DNA from: Hyphomonadaceae bacterium UBA1849
Lineage (GTDB): Bacteria; Pseudomonadota; Alphaproteobacteria; Caulobacterales; Hyphomonadaceae
Direction: 5' to 3'
Length of the DNA: 64,000 nucleotides
Assembly (NCBI GenBank): GCA_002338565.1
Contig: DDIN01000004.1
Coordinates: 104,604-168,603, forward strand
Part shown: in pieces, positions 1-8,196 of the stretch
Layout: every line of letters begins with the position of its first letter
How positions within the stretch are numbered: the stretch's first letter is position 1
Program-made: the position numbers and the translations under genes
Notes under the pieces: model-generated
The model's database searches: none
What the model saw: the letters and a program-made list of their open reading frames with translations, nothing else
Told to the model about the DNA's origin: nothing

Positions 1-505
1 CGGCTGGTGCTTTGGTGGCGGTTACGGTCCGCTCTTCGCGTGCGACCTCGCTTTCTGTGCAGACGAAGCCCAGTTCGGCCTCTCCGAAATCAACTGGGGC
101 ATTCTGCCGGGCGGCGGCGCAACAAAGATTGCTGTTGAGTTGATGAGCTTCCGCCGTGCGATGTATCACTCCATGATGGGTGAGAACGTAGACGGTAAGA
201 CGGCTGCAGAATGGGGCCTCGTCAATGAGAGCCTGCCACTGGAAAAGTTGAAGGACCGCGTAACTGAAGTTGCTAAAGTTCTGCTCGAAAAGAACCCTGT
301 TGCTCTGAAGGCGACAAAAGATGCGATCCGCCGTGTAAGCGAAATGACTTACGACAATGCGGAGGACTTCCTTGTTCGCGCCCAGGAAGCGGCGAACTCT
401 TACGACAATGATGGCCGAAAAGAGGGCATCAAACAGTTCATCGACGACAAGACGTACAAGCCAGGTCTCGGCGCGTACGACAAATCCAAGCATCAAAAGG
501 CTTAG
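1..505 (+). CDS. p-hydroxycinnamoyl-CoA hydratase/lyase (5' end outside window)
   Basis: Crotonase-superfamily enzyme that hydrates and cleaves feruloyl- or coumaroyl-CoA to vanillin or 4-hydroxybenzaldehyde plus acetyl-CoA. The reading frame is open from base 2 and the N-terminal part is missing. The visible sequence has the glycine-rich oxyanion segment GWCFGGGYGP, then CDLAFCADEAQFGLSEINWG, then a C-terminal helical region. SEINWGI is the signature of this family (HCHL/Ech/FerB) and sets it apart from fatty-acid enoyl-CoA hydratases. The stop lies 4 bases before the ATG of a CoA ligase, so the two are cotranscribed and catalyse consecutive steps. Subfamily is a firm guess; substrate preference is inferred. 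Confidence 0.88.
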   Translation, partial: GWCFGGGYGPLFACDLAFCADEAQFGLSEINWGILPGGGATKIAVELMSFRRAMYHSMMGENVDGKTAAEWGLVNESLPLEKLKDRVTEVAKVLLEKNPVALKATKDAIRRVSEMTYDNAEDFLVRAQEAANSYDNDGRKEGIKQFIDDKTYKPGLGAYDKSKHQKA

Positions 506-509
506 TCCT

Positions 510-2636
510 ATGGCGTCCGTAGATAATTCTGCAGGCAAGGCGATCGATCTCGATCGCCTTTTGCAGCCGAAATCGGTTGTGATCGTTGGTGCATCGCCAA
601 CGCCGGGTGCGCTTGGCGCGTCGGTGCTGGAGAATCTGGAACGTGGTGGTTTTAAGGGTGATATTCACCTCGTGAACCCGAAGCGTTCCGATATCAACGG
701 TCGCCCATGTGTTAATGCCATCTCTGAATTGCCGGACGGTATTGATGCGGCCGTCATGTCCATTCCAAAAGCGGGTGTTCTGCCTGCACTTCGTGAACTG
801 GCTGAGAAAGGTGTCGGCGGTGCTGTCATCTTTTCAGCGGGTTTTGCTGAGGGCGGTGAAGAAGGCCTGCGCGAACAGGAAGAAATTGCTCGCATTTCCC
901 GTGAATACGGCATTGCCGTTGAAGGGCCAAACTGTCTGGGCTTCGTCAACAACCGCGATGGCGTGGCGCTGACGTTCGTACAGACCCCCGCAGCCGAGCT
1001 GCACAATGGCGAGGGCGTTGCGATCGTGTCTCAGTCCGGCGCTATGGCGGCGGTTCTTAGCACCACACTGGCGAGCAAGAATCTGGGCGTGACCTTGTCT
1101 GTCTCAACAGGCAACGAAGCGGCGACTGGCGTTCAGCACTATATCGAATATCTTCTGGATGATCCTAAGACAAAAGCGATTGCGATGATCGTGGAGCAAT
1201 TCCGTCATCCTAAAGCTTTTCTGGACCTCGCGGTACGGGCCCGTGAGATTGGCAAGCCAATCATTTTGCTTCACCCGGGCAAGAGTGAAGCCGCACGCGA
1301 GTCAGCTGCCACCCATACGGGTGCTATGGCCGGCGACTATGCGGTGATGCGGACGCTGGTAGAGCATGCTGGCGTTATCATGGCGGACAGTCTGGAGCAG
1401 CTGGGTGATCTTGCAGATGTTGCAATGCGTGCGCCAAATTTCGGCGAGGGTGGCACTGTTGTTCTGACCGAGTCAGGTGCGTTCAAGGCACTTTCTCTTG
1501 ATCTCGCAGAGGAAGTAGGCCTCGAACTTCCGGTTCTGACTGATGATGACACGCCAGCGCTGCGTGCTGCTATGCCTGACTTTGTGCCGGTGTCTAACCC
1601 TGTCGACCTGACGGCGCAGGCTCTGGTTGACCCAGACCTTTATCGCCGGAGCATTGATGCACTTCTGACTGATGACCGGGTTGGCTGTGTGCTGCTCGGA
1701 ATCATTCAGACGGATGTGAAAACGACTTCGGCTAAACTGCCGTCGATCATCAATGCGATTGAGACGATCAAACCAGATCGTCCTGTGATCTATTCTGGTC
1801 TCGATGAAGGCGCTGATGTGCCGAAAGAGTATCTGGATAAGCTTAGGAGTCTTGGTGTCACCTGCTTCCCGACAGCCGAGCGTGCTATTCGCGCGATTGC
1901 CCGGATGACGGAAGCTGCGAAAGCGAAAGACACCGGTGCGTCGCCTCAATCGGTGAACGTTTCGCTGCCGTCTGGTGCTGGGGTCATTCCAGAATACAAA
2001 AGCAAGGACATTCTGCGCGGCGCGAGCATTGCGTTCCCGAATGGCGAGCTTGCAACCACCGCAGCTGAGGCTTCAGCGGCGGCTGAAAAGCTTGGCTATC
2101 CGGTGGTGATGAAAGCGCAATCCAGCGAACTCTCTCACAAGAGCGATGCGGGCGGCGTGGTGCTTAATCTGAATTCTGCGGCCGAAGTTGAGGTTGCCTT
2201 TGATCAGATGTCGAAGAATATCGAAGCTTATGCACCGGGTATGAACTTGGATGGCGTGCTCATCGAGAGCATGAGCGGCAAAGGTGTTGAGCTGATCCTC
2301 GGCGCCAAACGTGACCCGCAATGGGGGCCCGTCATTCTGATTGGGTTCGGCGGTGTATCAGCTGAGGTTCTGAAGGACTTCCGCGTACTCGCGCCCGACC
2401 TGTCTCATGATGCGGTGAAGGGCGAAATCCTGAAGCTGAAAGGCGCGCCTTTGCTAACCGGGTTCCGAGGTGCTCAACCCGTTGATCTCGATGCGATCGC
2501 GGATGCAGTTGTGCGTATGGGCGCATTGATGCTGAGCGAAGCGCGTATTCAGGAGATTGATCTCAATCCTGTGATTGCGCGCCCTGTCGGGCAGGGCGTA
2601 GATGCGTTGGATGCGCTTATGCTGGTGTCGGCGTAA
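510..2636 (+). CDS. acyl-CoA synthetase, ADP-forming type (probable feruloyl/coumaroyl-CoA ligase)
   Basis: 708-residue protein of the acetyl-CoA synthetase (ADP-forming)/protein acetyltransferase-like family. Order of domains: CoA-binding Rossmann domain (VVIVGASPTPGALG, residues 23-36), two succinyl-CoA-ligase-like domains with VSQSGAMAAVL (~173-183) and the likely phospho-histidine loop ESAATHTGAMAG (~264-275, His269), then a C-terminal ATP-grasp domain (VVMKAQ...LSHKSDAGGVVLN) from about residue 490. An upstream in-frame extension exists, but the ATG at 510 directly follows the hydratase/lyase stop and has AAGG upstream. Position between a hydroxycinnamoyl-CoA lyase and an aromatic-acid transporter suggests it activates ferulate or p-coumarate, like FerA of Sphingobium, rather than acetate. 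The substrate is inferred. Confidence 0.87.
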   Translation: MASVDNSAGKAIDLDRLLQPKSVVIVGASPTPGALGASVLENLERGGFKGDIHLVNPKRSDINGRPCVNAISELPDGIDAAVMSIPKAGVLPALRELAEKGVGGAVIFSAGFAEGGEEGLREQEEIARISREYGIAVEGPNCLGFVNNRDGVALTFVQTPAAELHNGEGVAIVSQSGAMAAVLSTTLASKNLGVTLSVSTGNEAATGVQHYIEYLLDDPKTKAIAMIVEQFRHPKAFLDLAVRAREIGKPIILLHPGKSEAARESAATHTGAMAGDYAVMRTLVEHAGVIMADSLEQLGDLADVAMRAPNFGEGGTVVLTESGAFKALSLDLAEEVGLELPVLTDDDTPALRAAMPDFVPVSNPVDLTAQALVDPDLYRRSIDALLTDDRVGCVLLGIIQTDVKTTSAKLPSIINAIETIKPDRPVIYSGLDEGADVPKEYLDKLRSLGVTCFPTAERAIRAIARMTEAAKAKDTGASPQSVNVSLPSGAGVIPEYKSKDILRGASIAFPNGELATTAAEASAAAEKLGYPVVMKAQSSELSHKSDAGGVVLNLNSAAEVEVAFDQMSKNIEAYAPGMNLDGVLIESMSGKGVELILGAKRDPQWGPVILIGFGGVSAEVLKDFRVLAPDLSHDAVKGEILKLKGAPLLTGFRGAQPVDLDAIADAVVRMGALMLSEARIQEIDLNPVIARPVGQGVDALDALMLVSA

Positions 2637-2671
2637 TCGGCAAAAAATACGTGTGATACAAACAAACAAAA

Positions 2672-2696
2672 GGGCCTTCTTTAAAGGGGAAGGCCC
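2672..2696 (+). other. intercistronic hairpin between CoA ligase and transporter genes
   Basis: GGGCCTTC (2672-2679) pairs perfectly with GAAGGCCC (2689-2696) around a 9-base loop. No T-run follows; the transporter's ribosome-binding site starts about 9 bases later. It could be an mRNA-stabilising or processing stem, or a weak attenuator within the operon. Function is not shown by the sequence. Confidence 0.5.
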
Positions 2697-2713
2697 GCTT
2701 CTGGGAGGAAGCT

Positions 2714-4027
2714 ATGTCACAACAACCTGCGGAAATTCTCGCAAAAGAGAAGATGGGCGGGGCGCAAATGCTCGCGATTGCCATTTGTGTTCTGCTCAAC
2801 GGTCTGGACGGTTTTGACGTCCTGTCGATCAGTTTTGCGTCGCCTGGGATCTCTTCTGAATGGGGAATAGACCGTGCGGCACTTGGCATTGTCCTGTCTA
2901 TGGAGCTGATTGGTATGTCGATCGGTTCCATCATTCTGGGACAGGTTGCGGATAAGATCGGGCGACGCCCGATTGTGCTTGCAAGTCTCGGCGTTATGGC
3001 GACGGGGATGTACCTTGCCTCCACGGCACCGAATGTTCAGATACTATCTGGATATCGCTTGTTCACCGGCCTCGGTATTGGTGGCATGCTTGCCTGTACC
3101 AATGCGCTGGTAGCCGAATTTTCGAACGACAAGTACCGGTCGATGAACGTCACCATTATGGCAGCGGGATATCCGATTGGGGCGATTATCGGAGGTGCGA
3201 TCGCTTCCGAGCTTCTCAAGTCGTATGACTGGCGCGCTGTATTCATTTTCGGCTCCATTATGACGGCAGCGATGTTCCCGATCGTGTATTTCGGGCTTCC
3301 GGAGTCCGTGTCGTCGCTTGTCGCGCGCAAGCCCGCCAATGCGCTTGCGAAGGTCAATGCGATCCTGAAGCGTCTCGGACATCAGGCTATTGAAAGCCTT
3401 CCGGATATGAGCGAAGCCAAAGCTTCCGGTGGCGGGTTGAAGCGCCTTTTCGGCAAGCCACTTGCGATGATTACAATGCTTCTGACTGCGGCGTATTTCG
3501 CGCATATCATGACCTTCTATTACATCCTGAAATGGATTCCGAAGCTGGTCGTGGATATGGGCTTTCACCCGTCTGAAGCGGGCAATGTGCTTGTTTGGGC
3601 AAATATTGGGGGTGCGACCGGCAGCATCCTGCTCGGCATTGTTTCGCGCAAAGCAGACGTGCGCATTCTGACAATGATCGGCCTTACGCTGTCCTTTGTA
3701 TTCGTCAGCGTGTTTGGTCTGGGCCAATCGGGCATTATGGGACTTGCAATCATCTCGGCCATTGCTGGTTTCTGCACAAATTCCGGTGTGGTTGGTCTCT
3801 ACGCGCTGATCGCCAATTACTTCCCTGCCGATGTCCGTGCAGGCGGTACAGGTCTCGTTATCGGCATCGGCCGCGGCGGTGCTGCTCTGGGGCCTGTCAT
3901 TGCAGGTCTGTTGTTCAGTAGCGGTCAGGGACTCCTCACGGTCTCTGTCGTGATGGGGCTGGGCTCGCTCTTCGCGCTCGTTGCGCTATTCATGCTGGGA
4001 CGCTCAACGAAAGTGGCGGCGTCTTAG
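2714..4027 (+). CDS. MFS transporter, aromatic acid:H+ symporter family
   Basis: 437-residue, 12-segment major facilitator. It carries the AAHS-family DGFD motif in the first membrane helix (residues 32-35) and the loop 2-3 motif GQVADKIGRRP (76-86). Homologues include PcaK, VanK and hydroxycinnamate permeases, which import aromatic acids with protons. A strong ribosome-binding site GGGAGGAAGCT precedes the ATG. It lies 77 bases after the CoA ligase in the same direction, so it probably imports the hydroxycinnamate that the two upstream enzymes use. Confidence 0.9.
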   Translation: MSQQPAEILAKEKMGGAQMLAIAICVLLNGLDGFDVLSISFASPGISSEWGIDRAALGIVLSMELIGMSIGSIILGQVADKIGRRPIVLASLGVMATGMYLASTAPNVQILSGYRLFTGLGIGGMLACTNALVAEFSNDKYRSMNVTIMAAGYPIGAIIGGAIASELLKSYDWRAVFIFGSIMTAAMFPIVYFGLPESVSSLVARKPANALAKVNAILKRLGHQAIESLPDMSEAKASGGGLKRLFGKPLAMITMLLTAAYFAHIMTFYYILKWIPKLVVDMGFHPSEAGNVLVWANIGGATGSILLGIVSRKADVRILTMIGLTLSFVFVSVFGLGQSGIMGLAIISAIAGFCTNSGVVGLYALIANYFPADVRAGGTGLVIGIGRGGAALGPVIAGLLFSSGQGLLTVSVVMGLGSLFALVALFMLGRSTKVAAS

Positions 4028-4160
4028 CCTCAACGATTACAAATTCAAATTCCGGCCGTGGAACTCTGAAAGGTTCTGCGGTCGATTTTGATTCAGGCGT
4101 TCGGAATACTGCCGTTCGTTTCTGATTGTATCCGGTCTGGACGGCGGGTAAGCCGGAACT

Positions 4161-4766
4161 ATGAAACGTATCGGGGTCATATTTGCGGGGGGCGAGGGGC
4201 GTCGTCTCGGCGGGGTCTCTAAGGCACTTATCGAGTATGATGGCGAGCCGTTATGGAGGCGCATTCAGCGTGAGCTCTCCGCAATTGCAGATGAGATTGT
4301 CATTGTTTCTCCGAAACAGCCAGACTGGCTTGAACAGGATGGCGACATTATCTGGCTCGCCGATCATCTGATTGACGGTGAGATGATAGGGCCAGCGGGC
4401 GCTCTATCTGCTGCTCTGGCCTATGCTCATGAGCGCTATGGTGAGGATTCTGTTATTGTAACAGCGCCTGTTGATGCTCCCTTGTACAAATCCACGCTTT
4501 CGGAGGCCCTGCTGGTCGAACTGATGGCTAGTTCGGGGCAGGTAATTCTTGCGGAGACCGGAGACCGGCTTCAGCCTGCATTCGGTGCTTGGCGCGCAGG
4601 CCTCGCGACCGATGTGAATACTTTGATTGGTTCTGGTGAGCGCGCTCTGCACCGTATTGCGTCGCACATTGGAGCAGCTCGCGTGAGTTTCGCAGCTGAC
4701 GATCTGCGGTTCTTCAATATCAATAGGCCTGAGGACCTCGAGCGCGCCCAGCGCTTAGGCCCCTGA
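4161..4766 (+). CDS. mobA: molybdenum cofactor guanylyltransferase (MobA-like)
   Basis: 201-residue nucleotidyltransferase that would attach GMP to molybdopterin, giving the MGD cofactor of DMSO-reductase-family enzymes. It has the N-terminal nucleotide-binding loop AGGEGRRLGGVSK (residues 9-21, Lys21), a central PVDAP motif (Asp105, likely metal-binding) and the C-terminal FFNINRPEDL found in MobA proteins (NxNxPEDL). Length fits the family. It stands alone, with no other moco genes nearby. A related NTP-transferase such as MocA is possible but the NINRPEDL tail favours MobA. Confidence 0.85.
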   Translation: MKRIGVIFAGGEGRRLGGVSKALIEYDGEPLWRRIQRELSAIADEIVIVSPKQPDWLEQDGDIIWLADHLIDGEMIGPAGALSAALAYAHERYGEDSVIVTAPVDAPLYKSTLSEALLVELMASSGQVILAETGDRLQPAFGAWRAGLATDVNTLIGSGERALHRIASHIGAARVSFAADDLRFFNINRPEDLERAQRLGP

Positions 4767-4794
4767 AAGGGAATGTATTTTTTCTTGAGAAAAA

Positions 4795-4870
<76 letters not shown>

Positions 4871-5061
4871 ACTGGTAAAGAGCGCGCGTCTTACCGAGTT
4901 TGATCGGGTCTGGCAAGTGCTTCTGACAACTGTTTTTCAGAAATTTTTTCTGGAGCCGATTCAGCTGTTTATAACTATCCCGAGATTGCCACATTTGCGC
5001 CTCGGAACAATCGGGTTGTTCATTCATTATTTCAGTACGGCCCAATGGGGTGGAGGCAATT

Positions 5062-5517
5062 ATGAAACAGACAGCACGCTTACTTACCGTCGCTGCGGCC
5101 ATCGCAGCATCCACCTTCGGAGTTCATAGTCTCGCGGAACAATCCATTCGCGAAGATATGGAGAAGGCGTGCGCTCCTGTCGAAGTTTCAGTTTACTTCG
5201 CACAATCACAGTATGAGCTGAACGAATTTGCAGAGGAATTGCTGAACCAGGCCGTCAGCAGGGTAGAGCATTGCGAGCTTGCCCAGATCGAAGTGGTCGG
5301 CTTCAGCGATTCTTCGGGTCAGGCCGACTTCAATTATCATCTATCTGAACAACGCGCAGAGCATGCGATGGCCTATCTGCAAGAACGCGGCGTTGTCGCA
5401 AACACCATTCAGATGAGTGCGCGCGGGCAGGAAGGCGCTGTCTCTGATTCTGGAGAGCCATTGATTATGCGCCGCAAGGTAGACCTTCGATTCATTCCGG
5501 TGCCACCGACCGTCTGA
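5062..5517 (+). CDS. OmpA-family periplasmic/outer-membrane protein
   Basis: 151-residue exported protein: signal peptide (about residues 1-25, ending near VHSLA), short linker, then an OmpA/MotB-type peptidoglycan-binding domain. Typical domain features are VYFAQSQYELNEFAEELL and the helix LSEQRAEHAMAYLQERGV, followed by ARGQEGAV and the RRKVDL end. There is no lipobox, so it is not a Pal lipoprotein. A GTG 12 bases upstream is in frame, but GGAGG at 5052-5056 places the start at the ATG at 5062. Probably a small wall-anchoring protein; nothing nearby points to a specific partner. Confidence 0.85.
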   Translation: MKQTARLLTVAAAIAASTFGVHSLAEQSIREDMEKACAPVEVSVYFAQSQYELNEFAEELLNQAVSRVEHCELAQIEVVGFSDSSGQADFNYHLSEQRAEHAMAYLQERGVVANTIQMSARGQEGAVSDSGEPLIMRRKVDLRFIPVPPTV

Positions 5518-5687
5518 TTTTGCCTCCGGCGCAAGTGTCGGGGAAAAATCCCAGCTCAAACGAAATTTTTCACCGCGCAGGCCTCAACTGGCTTGCGCGC
5601 GCGCAATTCTGTATCGTACCGATGTCACCCTGAAAAAAACGAAAACGGGCTCAATGGCGGGCCCGATAATATTGGGGAGGCTCAACG

Positions 5688-6998
5688 ATGGGTCGTTTCG
5701 GACTTGCGCTGCGTTATGCGGTGCGAGCCGTGTTGGCGTGTGGCGTCATCACGGCATTTTCAGGCGCTGCTTACGCCGACACAGGCGACACAGCCTGGAT
5801 ACTTACTTCAACAGCATTAGTGCTCTTCATGACGCTGCCGGGTCTTGCGCTTTTTTATGGCGGTCTCGTGCGGTCAATCAACGTGCTTTCGGTTTTGATG
5901 CACTGCTTTGCGATTGCCTGTCTGATGTCTGTTATCTGGCTTGTCGTCGGTTATTCCATCGCGTTTGGAGACGGCAATGGCGCGGCCGATGGAGCAGGGC
6001 AGTGGTGGGGAGGTCTCTCCCGCGCGATGCTGAGTGGCGTCACGGGCGAGAGCATGACTGGTACGATTCCCGAACCGCTCTTCTTTATGTTCCAGATGAC
6101 GTTTGCGATCATCACGCCTGCGCTGATTGTCGGTAGTTTTGTCGAGCGTGTACGCTTCGATGCGGTGCTGAAATTCTCCGCGATCTGGATTCTCGTCGTC
6201 TATGCACCGGTGTGTCACTGGGTTTGGGGCGGTGGCTGGCTTGCGGACATGGGCGTTCGTGATTTTGCTGGCGGCCTTGTCGTTCACGCGACAGCGGGTA
6301 TTTCATCGCTCGTATTCGTCGCGATGCTCGGAAAGCGTAAAAGCTTCGGTCACGACATGCATCCACCACACGCACCTGTTCTAGTGATGATTGGCTCATC
6401 TATGCTTTGGGTCGGCTGGTTCGGATTTAACGCAGGCTCGGCGCTTGGTGCTAATGGCGGCGCAGCGCAAGCCATGCTTGTGACGCATATCTCCGCAGCC
6501 ACAGCTTCGCTTGTCTGGATGATGATTGAATGGATCCAGTTCCGTAAGCCGACGCTCGTAGGCATTTGTACGGGTATGGTTGCCGGTCTTGCGACCATCA
6601 CGCCTGCAGCAGGATCGGTTGGGCCAGCTGGAGCTCTGATCATCGGCTTCCTCGCGGCGATTATCTGCTATTACGCTGTCGTGCTCATCCGAAATCGTCT
6701 CAAATTCGATGACAGTCTTGATGTGTTCGCGGTCCATGGTGTGGGCGGCATTCTCGGTACACTGATTATCCCGTTTGTTGCCGCGCTCGGCCCGCTTGCG
6801 CCGGGCCTCGGTGAAGACAGCGTCATGAGCGCATTTATGGCGCAAGCGACGGGTGTCGTCGCTGTATGCCTCTGGTCCGCGATTGCCAGCTTCGCAATTC
6901 TGTTCGTGGTGAAACTAACGGGCGGGCTTCGCGTCGACGAGCAGACTGAAGATCAGGGGCTCGATACAAATACGCATGGCGAGAGCGCTTACCCATAA
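5688..6998 (+). CDS. amt: ammonium transporter (Amt/MEP/Rh family)
   Basis: 436-residue inner-membrane ammonium channel with a cleavable-looking leader (ending AAYAD) and 11 hydrophobic segments. Family signatures present: LALFYGGLVRSINVLSV near the N-terminus, and the twin pore histidines in GLVVHATAG and FAVHGVGG. The ATG follows GGGGAGG. A glnK gene, which usually precedes amt, is not next to it; the upstream neighbour is the OmpA-like gene. The C-terminal tail (EQTEDQGLDTNTHGES) is cytoplasmic and is where PII proteins normally dock. Confidence 0.95.
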   Translation: MGRFGLALRYAVRAVLACGVITAFSGAAYADTGDTAWILTSTALVLFMTLPGLALFYGGLVRSINVLSVLMHCFAIACLMSVIWLVVGYSIAFGDGNGAADGAGQWWGGLSRAMLSGVTGESMTGTIPEPLFFMFQMTFAIITPALIVGSFVERVRFDAVLKFSAIWILVVYAPVCHWVWGGGWLADMGVRDFAGGLVVHATAGISSLVFVAMLGKRKSFGHDMHPPHAPVLVMIGSSMLWVGWFGFNAGSALGANGGAAQAMLVTHISAATASLVWMMIEWIQFRKPTLVGICTGMVAGLATITPAAGSVGPAGALIIGFLAAIICYYAVVLIRNRLKFDDSLDVFAVHGVGGILGTLIIPFVAALGPLAPGLGEDSVMSAFMAQATGVVAVCLWSAIASFAILFVVKLTGGLRVDEQTEDQGLDTNTHGESAYP

Positions 6999-7004
6999 GC
7001 GCTC
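6983..7004 (+). terminator. hairpin overlapping the amt stop codon
   Basis: GAGCGCTTA (6983-6991) and TAAGCGCTC (6996-7004) form a perfect 9-bp stem with a CCCA loop. A T-rich stretch (TCTTTATTTCTT) follows. The TAA stop of amt lies in the 3' arm. Likely intrinsic terminator, with an imperfect T-tract. Confidence 0.6.
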
Positions 7005-7032
7005 CCAGTCTTTATTTCTTCAGGGGCGGCGC

Positions 7033-7983
7033 TTAGGCGTCGCCCTTTTCTGTTGCCGCAGGGGATTCTGGTGTTTTCTTCTTCCGGAAGGCTTTGCGGA
7101 AAAGGAACATAAAGAGCCAGATCAGACCGACAATCACAGGCAGCCACGGCAGGACGAACGCCAGAATTGTCACGATGGAGCTAAGCGCGAATGCGACATT
7201 CCGGAAGAAGTCTCCAAACGCTTCGGTGACAGGCCGCCAGACAGATTGGGATGTCGGCGAGACGCGGGCGTCGTAGGACAGGTTGATATCTGACATTGAA
7301 ACGCGCTGGCGGAGGTTAGCGAGTTGAGATTCATAGCTGTCGAGCTCGGATTGAACGCGCGCCAATTCCCGTTCCACAGAGAGCAGCTCTCCGAGATCGC
7401 CATCCCGGCTTTCCAGTAATTGCTGCAGCCGGTCACGTAGCGTGGTTTGTGCCTCCAGACGGGCATCCGTATCAATGATCTGCGCGGTCAGATCGACCGT
7501 CGATGTGCTTGAAGCGTAGACGTTTGAATTGAACTCACCGAGGCTTTCCGGCAAGCCTTCCAGAAACGGAATTGCCCAGTCCGGCGACGCCTTCAGCGCC
7601 AGATTTCCCGACGCATAGTTAGTTTCAAGGCCGTGCACGTTTGAATTGGTGACGAGACAGTTCTCAGGCCCCGCGTCTTCGCATTGTGTCATGTGGGTTT
7701 CTAGCAGATCACGAAGACGGTCCGTCGGAACGCTGATAGTACGGTTGTGAGTATAGGCAAGGAATCGACCGGCGCGCTGAGGCACGCTGTCTGAAGCACT
7801 GACACTACCAGATGACGCAGCTGCAGATAGATCGAGCGCGCTATCTTCCGTGACAGCATAGGAAGACTCAGGGGCGGGTGAAATTCGCGAGAGCGGACGG
7901 AATTCTCTCTCCGGTTCTGATCCGCCGCATGCCGCGAGCGAGAGCACGCAAGCTGCCAAAAGTATCGTGTTGAGTTTCATCAT
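7033..7983 (-). CDS. DUF4349-domain lipoprotein
   Basis: 316-residue predicted lipoprotein. The N-terminus has a signal peptide with lipobox LAAC (after LLAACVLS). A variable Ser/Ala-rich linker leads to the DUF4349 region, which contains a long coiled coil (TDARLEAQTTLRDRLQQLLE through LANLRQRVSMSDINLSYD). Near the C-terminus is one strong membrane helix (TILAFVLPWLPVIVGLIWLFMF) followed by a basic cytoplasmic tail. This is the usual DUF4349 layout. Tandem ATG codons make residue 1 ambiguous by one. Function of the family is unknown. Confidence 0.85.
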   Translation of the reverse strand: MMKLNTILLAACVLSLAACGGSEPEREFRPLSRISPAPESSYAVTEDSALDLSAAASSGSVSASDSVPQRAGRFLAYTHNRTISVPTDRLRDLLETHMTQCEDAGPENCLVTNSNVHGLETNYASGNLALKASPDWAIPFLEGLPESLGEFNSNVYASSTSTVDLTAQIIDTDARLEAQTTLRDRLQQLLESRDGDLGELLSVERELARVQSELDSYESQLANLRQRVSMSDINLSYDARVSPTSQSVWRPVTEAFGDFFRNVAFALSSIVTILAFVLPWLPVIVGLIWLFMFLFRKAFRKKKTPESPAATEKGDA

Positions 7984-8196
7984 AAGTGTTTCCCCACTCC
8001 AAAGGCTTCAGCCCTTTTTGATCGAGCAAGAGAAAAGCCCAGAATTGCGACAAGTGTAAGGCCGTAACGTGCCGGGCGCAGCGCCGATATTTCTATGCTT
8101 TAGCCGTTTCCTATGGCGCACTTGCGCGTTAAAGAGAGCCTTTGACGACTCAGGGCCTCCTGCGTCTCCACGCAAGATAAGAAATCAGACGGGCAC

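Noticed and set aside
3044..3727. 227-codon minus-strand open frame
   Set aside because: Antisense to the MFS transporter gene; no protein-like features.
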